DNA of 64,000 nucleotides from Undaria pinnatifida (Eukaryota; Sar; Phaeophyceae; Laminariales; Alariaceae): positions 4,920,720 to 4,984,719 of the forward strand of contig JABAKD010000020.1 of the NCBI GenBank assembly GCA_012845835.1, written 5' to 3'. Positions 41,926-53,057 of this stretch are shown piece by piece. A model generated the notes under the pieces. That model searched no databases and had not been told where the DNA came from. It saw only the letters and a program-made list of their open reading frames with translations. A program made the translations under genes and the position numbers. Numbering within the stretch: the first letter of the stretch is position 1; each line of letters begins with the position of its first letter.

Positions 41926-44900
41926 TATGAAGCGTAAGAGGGGGGGCGAATGGTGAGGTGGTTCACGAAGCAAACATGCATGCGGAGGGAGAGGGAGGGG
42001 GGAGGAAGGGGGCGGAGGTAAAGGGTGACATGATTCGCGAACAAAGCGGGGGCGGGCAAGGGTTGCGGTAAGGAGGGGGTGCAGCCAATCCTGTCTTGGG
42101 CAGTATCAGGGAGGTAGCGGTGGCTGCAGGTACAACGGCAAAGACAGTTAAAACAGAGGCATGAACAGCAGCAATGCCATTAGTAGCAGCAGCAGTAGCG
42201 ACAAAAGCAGCCACAACCTCAGCAGCAATAGCGACCGCACCAAAACAGACAGACAGCAGAAGCAATGACACCATCACCACCATCGCCACCATCACTACTA
42301 CCACCACCACCAATGACGTCCCCCCCCCTCCCCCCCTTCGGCAACTAAAGACGCACGCAGTTCATGAAAGCCAAAATAGACACCAATAAGCGCGCGTCGC
42401 TTTCACACGTTTCGTTCCAATCCATCTCCGGTCGCGTGCCACGATGGAGGTGGCAACATTCCCACATCTCAGGCAGATCAGATCCATTTAGATGATCTAT
42501 AGATGATCTGCGCCTCTCAGGAAACGAAGATCCCTGGTCTATAAGGTCTACATGGCGTATAGATCATGTTGCCGGGTGGGAGCCAAATTACCTGAATGAT
42601 CTATGAACAGCACGTTTTTCCTGGGTTGGATCTGTGCTGCACAGATCCAACGCAACATACCATGCCGACATGTAGATGATCTAGATGATCTGTATGGTCA
42701 ATAGATGGTCTACATGGTTTGTATGATCTGTCCGAGGAGTGAACATGTCTGGCCAAAAACAAAAATCTGGCTGCCGGGGCTCCACAGCCGAGAAACTACC
42801 CGCTATGGTTGGAGTACCATTAGCGTTTTACGACGGGATTATTCGCCATGTTATAGGTATCTATTAACAGGCCATGGGATTATTCAATGGCTTGCAATTT
42901 CGTGATTTTATTTAACAGTGATTTGTCGGGTGAGGTATAGAACTCCCCATGCGAGGATCATCCGAAAAAGGGAGGGCACCCCGACCATGGACCGCTTGAG
43001 CGTGGGGAACGTCGCCCTCCGACCGCCAACCCATGCCGACCCGCCCTCTCACCGTATCGCCCCCCCCGAAGCGCAGAGGCTCAGAGAGATGGGGCTAGCG
43101 CTCGCTTCGCGCATGACGATGGCCAGGGGGAAGTGGCGCTGAAAGTCGAAGGTCCCCTTGAAGAAGCTCGTGTCTCCCATCAGCCCTGGGGTTGTTAGCG
43201 GCAGCGTTTGTGATGTTAGCGGTAGCGACAGTGTCAGCGTTAGGATAGTGTTAGCATTAGTAGCACCAGTGTGTAGGGACAGTGGTAGCATTAGCGATGG
43301 TGGTAGCGTCAGCGCTGATCTAAGCGATAGTGACATTTTAGCCTCAGCGCTGGTCTTGACGTTGGCCTTGAGGTGGTGGTAGCGTTAGCGCTGATTTAAG
43401 CGACAATGATATTTTGCCCTCAGCGCTGGTCTTAGCGTTGGCCTTAGCGTTGCCAGAAACGTTAGCGTTGGCGTCAGTGGCATTCTTGTTGGTGCCAATA
43501 GTGTTGGCGATAATGATAGCGTTAGAGCTAGCATCAGCGATAGTGTTAGCGTCAGCGTTAGCGTTAGTCGTAGAGTTGGTTTTAGAGTTGGCATTAGCGT
43601 TGGCAGTGGCAGATAGCAATCGCACTGCCGTTAGCGTTTGGCGTCAGTGGCGTTAGCGTTTGTAGCGTTAGTGATGGCGTTGGTGTTAGCGTTGACGTTA
43701 GCGCTGACCTAAGCGTTACATTAGCTGCGATAGCGTTGTTACCAGCCCCGCAGTGCCAGCGTTGGCGTTGTTATCACATTAGAGTTAACGACAGCTTTCG
43801 TCCACGACCGTCGTCTCGATACACACCGTGAGCGAGAAAATAAATAGTAAAAGTGACCCCAGAAACTCAAGAAATCAAAATCAGAATCTCACAATGAAAC
43901 GCACAAATCAACATCACACAGGGTAGGGCCACCCACCCCCGCTGCCATCGCCCAAATCCGACTGCAATCCGAGGTGTTCGCCCAATGTCACTCACCCCTG
44001 GCCTCGCTCTTTTCTGCAGTGAGAGGTAAAAGCTGTCACGAGATGAAAGCATAACCTAAAGCTCCTCAATCCTCCTCAGAATTGTTGGGGTGCGAGGGTC
44101 TATGGCCATACCACTACAGCCATCCATGAGACGAGTACACCCCCCCCTTGCCCCAACCTCGCCCCGCTTCCCAATCCCTACCCTTGAAAACACGGAAATA
44201 CGCCCCCCCTCCCCCTCCTCATCCCCCCCTCCCCCCAAGCGATGTCTGCCTGGTCGGTGAAAACCCGACGACCTCCATCCCGGCATTGTAGGGATGCGAG
44301 CGTCTATGGTCTTACGACTAAGGCTACGCATGAAATTAGTACCCCCCCCGCCCGCCCCCCGCAACCCCCCTCCCCCGCATCCCCTCCTCACCAGCGCCTT
44401 CAAAGGTGGACTGAAAGTAAGAACCCGCCGCCGGCACGAAAGGGTCATCCCGCCTGTCGTCGGTGAAAGTGTACTTCACGCTGCTCTTCACCGAAGGCTT
44501 GGCGCCCGCCACCACCCCCAGAGACGCCGCGTAGGCGTATGGAACTCCCGGGTGTTTTCGGGGCACAACGTCCCGAAGCCCCATCTCGAAAGCCAGGGCG
44601 TGGGCCCCGTCGAGGGTGCGGGCGGTGGCGGTGACGGCCCGCCGGTTCTCCAGGAGAGAGCAGAATTTTGTCAGGTCGGCCTGTGTTTGGGGCATGCCCA
44701 CAAGGATAGGCCGAGGGAGGACGGGGGGGTGGAAGGGGAGGGGGGGCAGAGTGTGTGGAAAGGGTTGCGATAGGTGTTTGAAGAGGGCAACAGATCACCA
44801 CTTTCCATGAATCTTACCAGGTACTATAGTAGGTAACTATCACGCGAAATACTTGCACCTGTCTCTGACTACCTCAGTGCGCCCACGCAAGAGAGGGCAC

Positions 44901-47900
44901 GACAAGAAGCGCAGGGCATGCCGGGGGGCCAGTAGGGCACGCAGCACGAACGAGCCGGGAGCGCTCGGGTCCTGGCAACAACAAAATAAACCAAAGACAA
45001 ATCCGCCCCGCAAACGAAAAAGAAAGACGCACAAGGTGCGGGCACACACAACAAATCAAACAAGCCAACAAACGAAGCATGAATGCGCAGAGGCGATAGG
45101 AAGATGCCTACCGTGTCGGCGATTGCCTCCAGCGCAAACGAGGCCGGGGCTCGGAACAGGGTCGGCAGAAAGAGCTTGGCGTTGACCGTCTGGCTCTGCA
45201 GCCCCACGATTGGGCTGGTGTACCCCACATCCAGTACCTCGCCGTGTCCCACCGCGTTCCGAAGCGCTCCCGCGAGTGAGTACCTGTGGAGGCATTCAGT
45301 TTCGTTCCCGTTTTCGATTCAGTTTGATTGTGCCGTTTTCCTTCCGCGTATTTAGGAAGGTGGCGGGTTCGAGGGGTACGCAAGCGTGGGCGCGGACGGA
45401 CATCTCACTTCGATGTTTTTTTGTTTGATTCTGTTTGGGGCAGAAAAGCGCTCTGGCGTGTGTCGCCGAGCCATTTCCGGAAGGCTCTGCGAAGCGAGGG
45501 AAGCTGGCGAAACTAGCGAGCGCCGCCACCGCCGACCAACACCACCAACCGATCCACGCACAAAATGTGACGTTTGCCTATACGGCGGGAGGTCGTAATC
45601 GTCGTCGTCGTGGCGGTCGGTCATCGGCTAGCTGACGGGCACCCACTCTGAATAGCAGCGGCGGCAGCAGCAGCGGCAGCAGCAGCAGCAGTAGCCCCAG
45701 AAGCCCCAGAATAGTACGCACGTGGGAGGAAATCGTCGAACCATAGGCACTTGCCGTCTCCGATCGCCGCTTCCGGCATTCGGACAATATTCTACCTCTA
45801 GCAGGTGAGAGCCATCATGCGGATGGGCGTGGGCTTGCCCCCTGAGCCAATAAGACGGAAGAGCTATGCTCACTAGCCCTCCCGACACACCACAAGAAAA
45901 CGATCGCTTAAACATACCCCCCCCCCCCATCACCCGAAGACCCACCCACCCACCCATCGGCCTGCCCACAGACCCATCGATCCACCGACTCACCCACCCA
46001 TCCACCCACCTGAGACTGCTGAATTCAGAGGCATCTAGAGACGGCTGCGTTCCCGTTGTCGTCGCCCCTGTCTGTAGATAGTACCAATTTTTCTCTTTAA
46101 CTTGAACGGTGACGTCTGTCTCGTCAGGGGATGAGCCTTCTCCCGTGGCTTCATCCATCGTAACTCGAACGGATTCGAACAGCCCCAAGCCTAAGCGCGA
46201 GCACGACAGCACACAGATCGACGCATGCAATCATACATAGGCGGTCAAACATACCCAAATCGACGCACATGTGTAGGTCGCACCTCCAATCGGCCAAAAT
46301 ATACATAGACAAACTCCAGTCGCCTCGCACATATCCACAAACTCAAATCGACACACATACGTAGTAGCAAAACCCAATTCGACAAGCACTCACAAAGCCT
46401 TAAGCGGTACACAAAACAACATGTAGTGTCACAAGACTCAATTTGACACACATGTGGTCACAAACCCGTGGTAGGTGGGTTTGGGTGCACACGCTGCAGC
46501 CCCTTCCACTCTCCTCCACCTCACCCCTAATCCCTTGCGCCAGATTCGCGACGGCTTAAAGGGTAAAGCTACGCACGTTAACCACGCAAGTGTAATCTTC
46601 AACACTGTACTGCTGTGCATACAAGTCTTCACGTCAGGCTGTTTGTGCCGGCGTTGCCTCTGCACACAAATTGGATAGTTCGGTTTCGTTCGGTGGTGCT
46701 CACCGTCCAGCTTGTGCGCTCCGTGCACCAAGCCGCTGTAGACCCCGCCCACGGTAGTCGCCTTGTACGCATCCTATTCAACAGTAAAAACACAGCGTCC
46801 GGCACCAAAACAGAGAAGGGGGAATAAAAAACAGCAAGGGCATGCGTTTGCAGGCTACGCGCAGGCAGGCGCGGGGGAGACACCGCAGGTTTTCCGCTTG
46901 GGTGGCGCGAGGAAAGCGGAGACGTTTTGGGAGCTCGGAGATGAGCGCGGGGAGGCCGACCCGCGCGCGGCCATGTCGGCGGCGTACCTTCTTCGCGTCG
47001 TGTCACCGAGGACTATGGGGTGTCTATCAGATTTGCCTCGATGCGTTGTTGGGGGCGTGGAGGATAAGGTCGCGGCAAGGGGCGATGGGAGGACGGTGAC
47101 TTGGACACTGGCGATAATGGTGTGGAGTATAGGGGCAAGCTTGAGTTTGGTTGACCGAGAGATGTTCAAACGCAAGGCAAGACACGCCAGTGAGCAATCA
47201 GATGCCCCCCCCCCTCCCCGCCCCCCCCCCCCCTTTGGTGTGCTCTCCTTGCAAGGGGTGGGATACGCCCGATCGATCGATAGCTGGGGAGCATTCTTAG
47301 CAAGGGTTCGACCCGCTGGTCGGCCTTCTCCGTTGGTTGACGTGCAGATGCAATTTTTTGTAGTACTCGATTAGCAACCTCGGTCCTGTTCGTAGCGCTA
47401 ACACTGATGCTACAATAGTCTTCCCCTGCTCCTGCCGCTCCTGTTGCTACAACAGCCGCTGTTCACCTACTAGCACTGTTATTGCTGCTGCTCCTGCTGC
47501 AATGTACGCAATATGCTGCGGCCACCCGTGCACAGCTCTTCGATTCCCGCTGTTTTGAAGCTACTGCTCTATAGAAGTACTGCTCAGCAGCGCTCTACTG
47601 CTGTTGTGATCGTTCCCATAGAGTATACCGTATGAACCTGGTATCTTGCTCGAAGTGCTTGCGATGCATATGTCTGTCTTGAAGTTTGTGAATACATAGC
47701 ACCAATTCGTCTGGGATGGCGAATCGGCACGGGCAATGGGTGTGCCGGATGTCAATGGGTGGAAAAAAATAGTGTAACAAAACGCACACACAGCAGAGTG
47801 CCGTTGAAGTGTCAGCCAATAAACGGCTGTTTTTTCACGTCAGTGAGTGTTTGCGAAAGTACGTTTTTAGCAAATTTCTTCTTCAAAAATTGTCCCGAAG

Positions 47901-50900
47901 CCAATATCTGCGGTAAATTCTGAAGAAAAGGCAAACATTTACTTTATCGAAGGCAATTTTTTGAGCAAAACTTACGGTAGATTTTGTCTCTCTGTTTGAT
48001 AGGTGTACAGTGCATCGAACAATTTTTCCGAGGCAGAACGCCTGTTCAAGGGTCTGCAGCACCCCAAACAGGACCAAAAGCACCACACTGTTGTCACGAC
48101 ACCAAGCAAGGAATTCCGGAGGATCGGGAGGGTACCTCGAGCATGGCGCGTAGGCGTAACATCAGGATTATTGGCTTATAAACACCGAGCATCTTCCATG
48201 CCTCGCACCACCTGCGCTGATTGCTGTATACACAACAACACAAGCGCTGAGAGCACAGGGGCTCGAGAGGTGTAGGTGGAGTATGCCGCGGACGAGCGGC
48301 GTTGGGTTGTGCCAGCGGGCCGCCGGCGGTCTGCAGGCGGCCTGGTGCTACGATACGCCCTCGCCCGCTAGGTGTCAGGATGCGTCGTTCCAGAATGGAC
48401 TACTCGTACTCGTTGTCTTAACAGCATGGTGACCGCTCGTTCGTGTAAATTCCACCACGCTGCGGTAGCAGCAAAAGCAGCAGCAGCGGGAGCAGCAGCG
48501 GCAGCAGCGGTGGCGGCGGCGCGCCGCCACGGTCTATATGTCGGGACGCCAGGCGTGCTCGGAACAGAGCGCGCCGGCGCGGTGGCGCGCGTATGCCGAG
48601 CGCAGCAGCAGCAGCAGCAGCAGAAGCAGCAGCAGCAGCGACGAGAAGAATAGTCGGTCCCAAAATCGAAAAATTCCAAAATGCAAGCTGCTGGTGCTGT
48701 TGCTGCTCGTGGTGGTGATGATGCTGTATGTTTTTGTTGCTCAAGCTGATGCTGCCGCCAGCCGCCGTTAGCTGGACTGCCTTTAGCTGTGCTGCTGCTG
48801 CTTGCGGTCGTGGGATAGCAGCAGGTGGCACTGCGGTTTAACTGCTTGAGCATCGTTGTTGGGCTGCCGTTGCTACTCGTACGTACCTTGTACGATGTTT
48901 TTTCGTTTTCACTTCTTTTTTTGGTTTGCCGCGTTGCCGCGAATCCTCACATCCCTCCTAAATGTCGGAGGCGTCGCCTGCAGGATTTTTTTACCTCCAG
49001 CGCAAACACACCTAAATCTTGATGGGAAGACAATTCACTTTTTGTTAGCGGAAGGAAAGTAAATAAAAAAACACATTTTCGCAAACACTCCAGTCACACC
49101 AAAATATTTTCCATACTAAAACTAGCGCCTTACGTCTAGACGGCAGTCCGTCACAGAGGGCTGAGTGTCAGCGGTACATGGAAACACTCAAGTGATTAAG
49201 TTGTTGGTGGCTTTATAAAGCAATATCCAAAGAGCAATACCAACAAAGCGGAAAAAAAGGAAAAACAAAAAATCTCGTACATTGGTGTATCTCGGCAAGG
49301 CTTTTGCTGTTAGACTTGCCTGCTTGCTTGCGTTGTCGCACTCTGGTCGACACGAACGTACTGCTGTAAATATTTTTCATGAATACCGATTTCATGTGCC
49401 GAGTTTTGTAGACGTGCGTAGGCTCGTTTCACCCTTCTCTCGATACCTTCGGAGACCGTACACGCGGCTCCTGTAGATACCTGTGGAATCAATGATTTGC
49501 TAAAATTACAAACGGTGTGAGTCGATACGTCGTTTTGACTGCACGTCAGATCCGCTCCGACGATCTCATTACGTTCGTCTGGCCTCTGCATTGGTTGTAC
49601 TTTTCTGCGTACCACTACTAATACATGCAGCGATGGCCTGTCAATTTTTTCCGTATTTGATAATTCTTCGCCATGCATACATACATATATATGTTGCGTA
49701 TTAGCCATGACAAGAAGTTGTCGCTCTCTAATGGTGCGTTGGCATAATACACGCGCAGTACATTTTCTTTTTGAATTCTAATGCTCCCGCCCTTCCTGCT
49801 TGGTCTCAATACCGGCTATGAAGACTCGTCCCCTTCCAGCCACCTCCCCATCCCTGCTTCGTGTCGTCAATGCATCAATCACATCATGCAACATACCATG
49901 CAGAGTGCACGATGCTAAGCAGTACGTGTTGCCGTGCCCTCCTCCCCCTCTTCCACCCTGCTCCGTTTCGACAAAGTGCTGGCTTTACTTCGGAATGATA
50001 AGTCGATATGATATACTACACGCTTAGTGTTTTTTTCTTTCAACTAAAAAAAAGTTGTATTAACATCGTTTTGAATTAGCCGACAACCACGGGCCGGCAC
50101 CGCGTAACACACCAACCCAAGCAGGAAGAACTTTCACAGTGTTTCGTATTTAGACGATGGTTGAGCCACAACCACGACTGACGCACTTCTTCCGAGTAAT
50201 AGCAGAGGCTGACGCACCTCCTGGCGTGCAGAACATAATGCGGATGTGTTCTTCATTTTTCGGTTTCGGCTTCGACACGCGAGGTGTTGAGATTTAGTGG
50301 AGTGTTGCATTTGTTGGCGGGTTGTCTCCAAGGCCGTTTCTTTTCTGTTATCAACCGCGTCGGTAAACTGCCATCTAAATATAAAAATGTTGCCGTTTCC
50401 TACATATACAAGTATGTGGTCCTATCGGCAACTGTCGCTACTGCCGATGGCTACCGTCTTCGTGCAAAACGTTTCTATTTTATGTCTGCTTCCATCGACC
50501 ACTAACGTGCTGTTTCAAGGTCGTTTCCTTGCGCTTATCAACCGCGTCGGTGAACTACCGTCTCAATACACAAACGCTGTTGTTTTCTGCATATGTGATC
50601 CTATCGGCCACTATCGTTACGTACCGCTGGTGAACTACCGTCTGAATACAAAACTTGGCTGGTTTCCGTGTGGTCCTCTCTGACACCATCGCGCTGTCAA
50701 GGTCTTCGATTCGCTGAGCGGGCGGCGTCAGCCGCAGAAGCCTTATATAATAGGTGCTTTAATGCTCTGTGCAGAGCTGATGGCAGGCTGTTTCTGCTGT
50801 GCTTGCGCGACGGAGATACTGCGGCTATTGGAGCTTGGTTTGCGCCCTCGTGCTCAGCGCAAATAAGCAGGTTCAAAAACAAAACAAAAAGGGAAAAAAA

Positions 50901-51989
50901 AACAACAGTAGTAAAATGGAAAAAATAACTCCAGTTCATCTGGATCGATCCGGCAAAAAAAAAAAACCCTGTCGAAAATTTAGAGCTAAGAGTACAGTAG
51001 TCTGACGGGCTAGAGAACTGCCGAGGGCGGCCTCCGAAGGCATCGACATCACAGCAATAAGTTGAGCCTATTGAAAAACGTACCCCGGTACTCCATGTCA
51101 GTGCCAAACTATCTCACGAATGTGTACCTGGCGTTTTCCACGCTATGATCATACATTCGCAAGGTCCCAGACAGCCAACCAAGCACTCATCGAAATATAC
51201 TGTTATTAAAACTAGTGTTGGCACTTGGCACATCACCAAAACATCGAATGGTTTAGGACGAGGCCTCCTTGCAATCCTAACAGGCGTTGTCGGACCAACC
51301 CCAATAGACCACACGCACCTCCGCTTTTATTGGCCAGCCTTAATTCCACTGCACAGATCTCTATAATTTTTTGGCGCTCGGTTAGGGACTAGGCTTCTGG
51401 TTGGGTCGGGACCTGATCCCGTCCGGAGGGCGTGAACCCGCAAGCATGAACGCGTAAGCACGATCCGCAACTAGTGCTGCAGATTCAGGATTGCAAGTAG
51501 TTGCGTCCTCTGCAAACCATACTCGTATGATGTGATACCTGGTACCTGGTAGGTACGCCGAGCATGGTTCGCAGAGACAGCGGCAGCAACTCCCTACAAG
51601 TGCTACTTCGTATTTACGTAGCTTCTCTCTACAGCAACCGCAACACTCCTCTACAAGTATTGGAGGAGTATCATGACCAACTATGAACGGAAATATAAGG
51701 ACATATATAATAACTTAATACATGTTATGAAAAATAAACAGATATTATATTTACGCCCATATTGGTCAATAGCACGATTGCAACAACGTCGGCATCGCGA
51801 ATACAGCAGAGCAAAACAAGGTGCAGCAACACCAAGAGGGGGCAAGACGGAACGGGACAGGACGGTACGTGACAGGGCACGAATCAAGACGGCGGGACAG
51901 ACCTGGAGCTCGTCTTCCACCACGTACGGCCGCGTCCGCTTGTTTCCCACGATGCGGACCTTGCGCACCCTAAGCGGTAGCTCGTCCAT
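37354..51989 (-). CDS. SAM50: SAM50/Tob55, mitochondrial outer-membrane beta-barrel assembly protein
   Basis: Core of the sorting and assembly machinery that inserts beta-barrel proteins into the mitochondrial outer membrane (Omp85/BamA family). Nine exons in transcription order: 51903-51989, 46704-46761, 46010-46190, 45112-45283, 44392-44680, 43053-43185, 41676-41806, 39338-39508, 37354-37460. The phases match at all eight junctions and the exons sum to 1329 bp, 442 residues plus stop; relatives are about 440-520. One POTRA domain (residues about 5-95: RVRKVRIVGNKRTRPYVVED, then LGLFESVRV) precedes the barrel (YSLAGALRNAVGHGEVLDVG, YTFTDDRRDDPFVPAAGSYF, the RGF loop in DRFNLGGPMTMRGFPFYGVG) and the C-terminal beta-signal-like end (QFGFGVSFQ). 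The start is the first Met before the POTRA; the frame stays open upstream, so a longer N-terminus or an upstream exon is possible. Convergent with the dioxygenase gene. Confidence 0.93.
37461..39337 (-). other. SAM50 intron 8
   Basis: GT-AG intron. It holds G runs (37697-37710, 38098-38120), an 18-bp perfect palindrome gtcactcgcgcgagtgac at about 38739-38756, and the 10-bp array described separately. No coding frame. Confidence 0.7.
38816..38902 (+). repeat. 10-bp tandem repeat, eight to nine copies
   Basis: Unit cagtaggtta with a few ctaca variants. Confidence 0.9.
39338..39508 (-). CDS. SAM50: SAM50 exon 8
   Basis: SASLGFPFPAMADAGWRGYL, FANLGNLTTW, DTRVSVGVAAAWNFM. Penultimate barrel strands (RxHxFxNxGNL equivalent). 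Donor ATGG/GTGAGT. Confidence 0.93.
40380..41600 (+). mobile_element. decayed LINE (non-LTR retrotransposon) reverse-transcriptase remnant
   Basis: The plus strand, broken by stops and frameshifts, reads FTREEVKNCLVKLKNRKAAG (about 40816), directly followed by ADQIVN and, after a stop, MKHGGEGLLRAWW. Further on it reads KAGPGNYRGIKLL (about 41028). These are the 'kxLKNrKAaGxDxi' and 'dpxNYRgIxLLs' motifs of the fingers region of LINE-type reverse transcriptases. Downstream, EEMRELDACDTDKFG is probably also part of it. It lies in a SAM50 intron in the opposite orientation and is not functional. Confidence 0.75.
41676..41806 (-). CDS. SAM50: SAM50 exon 7
   Basis: DRFNLGGPMTMRGFPFYGVG, PRAPKEEGGC, GDSLGGDIKYT. 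Contains the conserved LGG-x-x-x-(I/M)RGF loop of all Omp85 proteins and the GD-x-LGG strand. Confidence 0.95.
41896..41923 (+). repeat. poly(G) tract of about 28 bp
   Basis: Uninterrupted G run inside the SAM50 intron between exons 6 and 7. Other long runs: 15374-15398 (G), 26838-26861 (C). Confidence 0.9.
42440..42740 (+). repeat. scattered GATGATCTA repeats
   Basis: agatgatctatagatgatct-type pieces occur about eight times with atggtctacatgg variants, unevenly spaced. Confidence 0.6.
43053..43185 (-). CDS. SAM50: SAM50 exon 6
   Basis: LMGDTSFFKGTFDFQRHFPL then ISLSLCASGGAI, ending CG before GTGAGA. Matches the 'GDVSFIKxxxxxQ' strand pair of the family. Confidence 0.92.
43190..43790 (+). 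repeat. degenerate GTTAGC hexamer array, about 600 bp
   Basis: Built on gttagc/agcgtt units with many A/G variants. It lies in the SAM50 intron between exons 5 and 6. The Asn/Ala/Thr minus frames across it are artefacts. Confidence 0.85.
44085..44350 (+). mobile_element. C-tailed repeat G, two nested 3' ends
   Basis: Two 5'-truncated copies in a row. 44090-44145 has only the last 50 bp (tgcgagggtctatggccata to gacgagtacac and a C run). 44230-44350 has about 115 bp (gtctgcctggtcggtgaaaa to aattagtacccccc). They lie inside a SAM50 intron, antisense to that gene. Confidence 0.7.
44392..44680 (-). CDS. SAM50: SAM50 exon 5
   Basis: The longest exon (96 codons). ADLTKFCSLLENRRAVTATA, ALAFEMGLRDVVPRKHPGVP, VKSSVKYTFTDDRRDDPFVP, GSYFQSTFEGA. 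The D-R-R-D-D-P-F-x-P-x-x-G strand is a clear Omp85 signature. Confidence 0.95.
44681..45111 (-). other. short SAM50 intron 4
   Basis: GTAGGC donor, ACACAG acceptor, 431 bp. It contains an exon-like open stretch at 44879-44980, but exons 4 and 5 join directly in frame without it. Confidence 0.75.
45112..45283 (-). CDS. SAM50: SAM50 exon 4
   Basis: Starts after CTCCACAG and completes the Arg codon of exon 3. It encodes YSLAGALRNAVGHGEVLDVG, SPIVGLQSQTVNAKLFLPTL, FRAPASFALEAIADT. First barrel strands. Confidence 0.92.
46010..46190 (-). CDS. SAM50: SAM50 exon 3
   Basis: Encodes LGLFESVRVTMDEATGEGSS, DVTVQVKEKNWYYLQTGATT and ends SEFSSL plus AG before GTGGGT. Last POTRA strands and the entry to the barrel (VxVxEKxxYxLxxG). 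Confidence 0.9.
46704..46761 (-). CDS. SAM50: SAM50 exon 2
   Basis: Encodes ATTVGGVYSGLVHGAHKLD plus one base, between TACAAG and GTGAGC. It is the POTRA helix linking DELQ to GLGLFESV. The phase agrees with both neighbours. Confidence 0.82.
46762..51902 (-). other. long SAM50 intron 1 (5.1 kb)
   Basis: GTCTGT donor, TACAAG acceptor, phase 0. It carries a CAG-type tract at 48460-48645 and a C-rich run at about 47206-47235. The 203-codon plus frame 46763-47374 (contains FRLGGARKAETFWELGDERG) is the longest non-repeat ORF here; it matches nothing I know and I do not call it a gene. Confidence 0.7.
48460..48645 (+). repeat. CAG/GCA trinucleotide tracts
   Basis: Two clusters, about 48470-48520 and 48600-48640, of agcagcagcagcagcagcag-type repeats in the SAM50 intron. 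Confidence 0.85.
51903..51989 (-). CDS. SAM50: SAM50 exon 1 (start uncertain)
   Basis: Met at 51989 gives MDELPLRVRKVRIVGNKRTR and ends DELQ before GTCTGT. It forms the first strand and helix of the POTRA. The frame is open upstream to about 52115 with acceptor-like AGs, so this could instead be an internal exon. A protein-like but unconfirmed frame lies at about 52570-52725 on the same strand. Confidence 0.75.
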
Positions 51990-53057
51990 CGGCTGCCGAG
52001 GCAGCAGTTGCGACGCTGTGCTGCTCTTCAACACAAGAGTGGGGACAGCGAAGCCCACACCTCTATGCACCACTGCCCTCTGCTGTAGATGCTAGGCGAC
52101 GCTATACCTGCCTCACACACCCTCACCCTGTCAACCTCCACCCTGCAAACCTACAGTGCTGCTGAGATTGAATGCTGATTGGTCGGATGGGTCAGAGGTC
52201 GGGCCGACTTCAGGTACCTGCTCCTATGAAACCGTCATGGACTCGTTCCGCATTGTGCGTTTTACGAGTACGACAACGGCGCTGCGAGTACCTCTGGTTG
52301 GACCCATGATCGCGTCGAGCTACGGGTAGTATGACAGCAGGACGACGTGCAAGCATGGGCGACATGCAACCACGGCGCCATGACGCCATGACACTTCCTC
52401 CGAACCGAGGTGAGGCTTGAAACTTATGCAATACTCCAGTGTCGATCTCGCACGAAACCGATACGTACTCGTATACAGTACCTGCATACGTGATATCATG
52501 TACCAGGTACCTGGTACCGGTACTGGTACTAATGACACAACAGCAGCATTAATAGTATCGGGATGCCCGTGCGTCGATGCTGGCGCTACTACGAGCCAAG
52601 CTACGGCTAAGTTTAGGTTTTGCATGTAGAGGGAACTGCGCTTCCAGGAGGCTGGATTCGACGACGAAGGAGGAGGGAGACTGATCGTCGACGGGCGGGA
52701 GAGTGACGGATTGAACTCTCCCTGAACGAGAGTGTTTTTCAGATCAGTACCGCAACCTGCGAGCAGCATTTTGTTTTTGGGACGGGCGAAGAGGGTAACC
52801 GAATGGATTTGAGTGGCAACAAGAGCACGTGAGAAGGAGCGGGCCTAGTGGGCTAAGGCGAGATGAGGCGACCACGGAGAGCGGCAACAGGACAGCACAC
52901 GGCGATCCACCACCGGCGCTCACACCATCACGAGCGAGTAGCAACCATCGTCATTTTTCTGGGTTTTGTCACGAGGCAGTAATTAGTACCAGGTACATGT
53001 AGACTATAGACTAGACTATGTACGTCACTGTTTTTTATCGAGTTTTATACCCTTCAA
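51990..53057. promoter_or_regulatory. putative divergent promoter region
   Basis: Lies between the chosen SAM50 start and the candidate lipocalin-like exon. It holds three TACC(A/T)GGTA motifs, two of them overlapping (52501, 52508, 52987); the overlapping pair sits in a taccaggtacctggtaccgg string. No TATA or other element is convincing. If SAM50 has an upstream exon, part of this is transcribed. Confidence 0.3.

Noticed and set aside
43344..43625. Asn/Ala-rich minus-strand ORF
   Set aside because: A translation of the degenerate GTTAGC hexamer array inside a confirmed intron.
44879..44980. An exon-like minus-strand segment (DPSAPGSFVLRALL) between SAM50 exons 4 and 5
   Set aside because: Exons 4 and 5 already join in phase 0 and the joined sequence follows the Omp85 barrel without a gap; inserting this segment would add residues the family lacks.
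46763..47374. 203-codon plus-strand ORF in the long SAM50 intron
   Set aside because: No recognised domain, no splice or promoter context, and part of it is a proline run from a C-rich tract. Kept only as a remark.
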